Below are positions 63,240-64,000 of a stretch of DNA of 64,000 nt, piece after piece. The stretch spans positions 1 to 64,000 of the forward strand of contig JAFWAX010000070.1 in assembly GCA_017507385.1 (NCBI GenBank), in the 5' to 3' direction. A program made the translations under genes and the position numbers. Positions within the stretch are counted from its first letter, which is position 1. Every line of letters begins with the position of its first letter. Source of the stretch: Bacteroidaceae bacterium. Its GTDB lineage: Bacteria; Bacteroidota; Bacteroidia; Bacteroidales; Bacteroidaceae. The notes under the pieces were generated by a model, which was not told the origin of the DNA, ran no database searches, and was given only the letters and a program-made list of their open reading frames with translations.

Positions 63240-63456
63240 CATAGAAAAAAGGTATAACATTACAGGTTAGTTTAGTATTAGTATAGGTAGTTTTTCAATA
63301 GGTTTAGTTAGGTAATTAGATTGTTAAACAGGATAACAAATAAAAAACAGACACAAAATCACACAATAGGTTTTAGGTTAGTAAAAAGATTTCAATCATT
63401 TTGGGATAACAAAATGGAAAAGAAGCGGAATCCGGGATGGATTTCTCTTTTTTTTT
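63240..63456 (+). ncRNA. Candidate small RNA 2, TTAG-rich leader with hairpins
   Basis: A -7 element (63226-63233) starts a stretch of about 215 bases with no plausible reading frame. The first part repeats TAG-rich words (GGTTAGTTTAG, TATTAGTATAGGTAG, TTTAGTTAGG). Two hairpins follow: CATTTTG (63397-63403) with CAAAATG (63410-63416), and GAATCC (63428-63433) with GGATTT (63439-63444), the latter followed by a nine-base T-run. The downstream cyclophilin gene has its own promoter, so this may be a separate RNA. The 215-base size would suit 6S-like or other regulatory RNA, but I could not fold it to a known family. Confidence 0.45.
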
Positions 63457-63464
63457 GCAGAATA

Positions 63465-63497
63465 TTTGGAGGCGCGGCCTTTTTCTCCGTAACTTTG
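63465..63497 (+). promoter_or_regulatory. Promoter of the cyclophilin lipoprotein gene
   Basis: TTTG at 63465-63468, a 21-base spacer and TAACTTTG at 63490-63497, 26 bases before the ATG. Confidence 0.65.
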
Positions 63498-63523
63498 TGC
63501 ATCACTTCAATATTTTTTTCACA

Positions 63524-64000
63524 ATGAGAAACATAAAAAAGCTTTTTACGCTGGCGGCATGGGCATGCTGCTTCGTGTGTATGGGATGCACAACCTCGAA
63601 CGGCGAGGAAGAAACTGAGGTTGTACTGGAAACGACAGCTGGAGACATTCGTGTGAAACTATACAACGATACCCCAGGGCACAGAGATAATTTTGTAAAG
63701 AACGTGAAGGAGGGCATGTACACGGGCGTCACCTTCCATAGAGTAATTCGCAACTTCATGATTCAGACAGGCGACCCAGCCACACGTCCTGAAGGATATG
63801 AGCCGCCGATGACTGCCGATGGCGACACCATCGTGGAGCGCATCCCCGCAGAAATTGTATGGCCCAAACACGTCAATAAACGCGGCGTACTGGCTGCAGC
63901 CAGAGACGGAGACGATGAAAATCCGCAACGCATGAGCAACAAGTACCAGTTCTACATCGTAACTGGAAAAACATGCTTGGACAGCGATTTGGACGGATAT
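63524..64000 (+). CDS. Cyclophilin-type peptidyl-prolyl isomerase lipoprotein (partial)
   Basis: The gene runs off the window after 159 codons. It starts MRNIKKLFTLAAWACCFVC with a lipobox ending VCMGC (Cys22). The cyclophilin fold follows: VVLETTAGDIRVKLYNDTPGHRDNFVKN, then TFHRVIRNFMIQTGDPATR, the catalytic-site segment of PPIases. This would be an envelope foldase. A Bacteroidota promoter lies just upstream. Confidence 0.92.
   Translation, partial: MRNIKKLFTLAAWACCFVCMGCTTSNGEEETEVVLETTAGDIRVKLYNDTPGHRDNFVKNVKEGMYTGVTFHRVIRNFMIQTGDPATRPEGYEPPMTADGDTIVERIPAEIVWPKHVNKRGVLAAARDGDDENPQRMSNKYQFYIVTGKTCLDSDLDGY

Noticed and set aside
63321-63527. 68-codon frame before the cyclophilin gene
   Set aside because: Begins with TTG, has no support, and contains the candidate sRNA terminator.

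Overview
The window looks like chromosomal DNA from a Bacteroidales bacterium, most likely a Prevotella-like member of the Bacteroidota. The case rests on three things. Many genes follow the promoter consensus of this phylum, TTTG, 19-21 bases, then TAnnTTTG. Several protein families are typical of the order (DUF4252, DUF4369, DUF4923, DUF4859, a PG0541-type small protein). Rho carries the long disordered insert known from Bacteroides, and one secreted protein ends in a Prevotella-type IYNLNGQ tail. No tRNA, rRNA, CRISPR array, transposase or prophage gene was seen.

Layout. 1-5 kb: a DPP-IV-type peptidase, a TlpA-like lipoprotein and a MATE exporter. 5-12 kb: pnp, an AT-rich acyltransferase gene flanked by 20-bp direct repeats, a thioredoxin-fold lipoprotein without active-site cysteines, manC and a small HMA-like secreted protein. 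12.3-19 kb: an ABC ATPase, an exported CbiK-like protein without its metal ligands, an ABC-F ATPase, engB and rho. 19-25.5 kb: a DUF4369 lipoprotein, asnS, a pseudouridine synthase with an RGG/QN-rich N-terminus, purB, a membrane protein and an FtsB/DivIC-like protein. 25.5-30 kb: a DUF4923 protein, an ECF sigma / anti-sigma-like / DUF4252 operon and a tyrosine-rich lipoprotein. 30-36.7 kb: ilvE, two sugar nucleotidyltransferases, a DUF4859-like secreted protein and a ZIP transporter. 36.7-42.6 kb: a PIF1-like helicase, a Gly-rich FPMGG-repeat carbohydrate-binding protein and a GH30 hydrolase. 42.8-48 kb: a PatB/MalY lyase, a DUF819 membrane protein and tex. 48-54.3 kb: a four-gene RND efflux operon. 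54.7-61.2 kb: luxS, thiD, leuB, metA, a U32 protein and a membrane protein. 61.3-64 kb: an unknown protein with a repeat element inside it, a minimal histidine kinase, a candidate small RNA and the start of a cyclophilin lipoprotein.

Together the genes cover housekeeping RNA metabolism (pnp, rho, tex, asnS, pseudouridine synthase, U32), methionine and AI-2 metabolism (metA, patB, luxS), branched-chain amino acid synthesis (ilvE, leuB), cell-envelope sugar activation (manC, rfbA) and export or efflux.

The least expected feature is a set of at least twelve short intergenic elements in five sequence families (called A to E here). All share one plan: three copies of a self-palindromic unit, the outer two forming a long perfect or near-perfect hairpin. 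Most lie at convergent gene ends or just upstream of promoters, and one is read through as part of a protein. Two intergenic stretches (near 55.3 kb and 63.3 kb) hold their own promoter and terminator but no gene and are candidate small RNAs. Family assignments come from reading motifs and protein sequence by eye; no database search was run.
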